This document shows, in pieces, positions 63,805 through 64,000 of a DNA stretch of 64,000 bases; within the stretch, counting starts at the first letter, position 1, and every line of letters starts with the position of its first letter. The stretch comes from Luteolibacter sp. Y139 (GTDB lineage: Bacteria; Verrucomicrobiota; Verrucomicrobiia; Verrucomicrobiales; Akkermansiaceae). The DNA lies in NCBI RefSeq assembly GCF_038066715.1, contig NZ_JBBUKT010000009.1, forward strand, positions 124,001-188,000, given 5' to 3'. Both the position numbers and the translations under genes were made by a program. The notes under the pieces were generated by a model that searched no databases, was not told the DNA's origin, and saw only the letters and a list, made by a program, of their open reading frames with translations.

Positions 63805-63884
63805 GAACTTTGTATTGCAAAGTTTCGGGGCGGGTGAGTCCTCAATGGAGTGAGGATGCAGTTACTTTGTGGAACAAAGTAACT
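63805..63884. promoter_or_regulatory. Two palindromes upstream of the IspH-like gene
   Basis: Directly before the start codon, AACTTTG-TATTG-CAAAGTT (63806-63824) is a palindrome with 7-bp arms. About 37 bp further upstream GTTACTTTGT-GGA-ACAAAGTAAC (63861-63883) has 10-bp arms. They share ACTTTG / CAAAGT. The first would cover the ribosome-binding region or start site, the second a promoter. They look like paired operator sites for one dimeric regulator not encoded in the window. Confidence 0.5.
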
Positions 63885-63906
63885 TTGGCAAGCCGGAAAT
63901 CCGCGG

Positions 63907-64000
63907 CTATTTCAGCGTGTCCTCGGCTTCCTTGCTCCACTTGCCGTCGCGGAAGACTTCCGCGGCAAGGATCAGGGCCTGCGATTCCGGCGAGGCGGGA
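63907..64000 (-). CDS. C-terminal end of an unknown gene
   Basis: The minus strand is open from the window edge to a TAG and encodes 31 residues ending AEVFRDGKWSKEAEDTLK. The charged, helical end is not enough to name a family. It is 102 nt upstream of the IspH-like start, so it could precede it in an operon, although the palindromes between argue for a separate promoter. Confidence 0.45.
   Translation of the reverse strand, partial: PASPESQALILAAEVFRDGKWSKEAEDTLK

Overview
The window is about 62% G+C and reads as a chromosome segment of a Gram-negative heterotroph, most likely a member of Verrucomicrobiota (Verrucomicrobiales, Luteolibacter/Haloferula-like). Three things point there. An lpxK gene implies lipid A and an outer membrane. 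Several exported proteins carry C-terminal modules I associate with this phylum (for example the DPDGDGVSNLMEFAL type). The rhamnose, galactan and sugar-oxidation genes suit a polysaccharide degrader. The taxonomic call is inference; there is no rRNA, tRNA, CRISPR array or insertion sequence in view.

Layout: (1) 1-6583: tail of a zinc-type alcohol dehydrogenase, then a minus-strand L-rhamnose operon (isomerase plus a four-gene ABC importer whose genes overlap by 4 nt) preceded by an NlpC/P60 peptidase. (2) 6722-11689: an orphan gene, two adjacent PQQ-type sugar dehydrogenases whose cytochrome c domain sits at opposite ends, and a GH53 endo-galactanase. (3) 11706-19216: recQ, then a suf operon (Fur-family regulator resembling Irr, sufC, dps, sufB, a nucleotidyltransferase pair resembling toxin-antitoxin cassettes, sufD). 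(4) 19233-35569: an accessory island with two homologous small proteins (one Tat-exported), a GNAT acetyltransferase, three tandem phage-tail-collar-like proteins, a 4049-residue exported repeat protein with an embedded metzincin motif and 13 DUF11 repeats, and an outer-membrane beta-barrel candidate. No phage capsid, terminase or integrase accompanies the collar genes. (5) 35561-39769: TetR/azoR divergent pair with a clear inverted-repeat operator, then a DCC-protein / small membrane protein / MBOAT operon with translational coupling. (6) 39936-50524: a three-module adenylation-carrier-acyltransferase protein, a membrane-anchored transglutaminase-like protein, a Cys-rich hypothetical protein, recJ, a YbaK-like deacylase and lpxK. 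(7) 50650-64000: DUF2459 protein, secreted hypotheticals, HEAT-repeat proteins, a YdeP/FdhF-like molybdopterin oxidoreductase, prolyl oligopeptidase, a duplicated-module surface protein, an IspH homologue that has lost its iron-sulfur cysteines, and the end of an unknown gene.

The most unusual items are the collar/giant-protein island, the cysteine-less IspH paralogue with palindromes at its start, the Irr-like regulator plus Dps inside the suf operon, and the domain-permuted dehydrogenase pair. Many genes here lack a Shine-Dalgarno and carry CCGCC directly before ATG. Domain names come from reading the translations, not from a search, so family names without obvious catalytic motifs are tentative.
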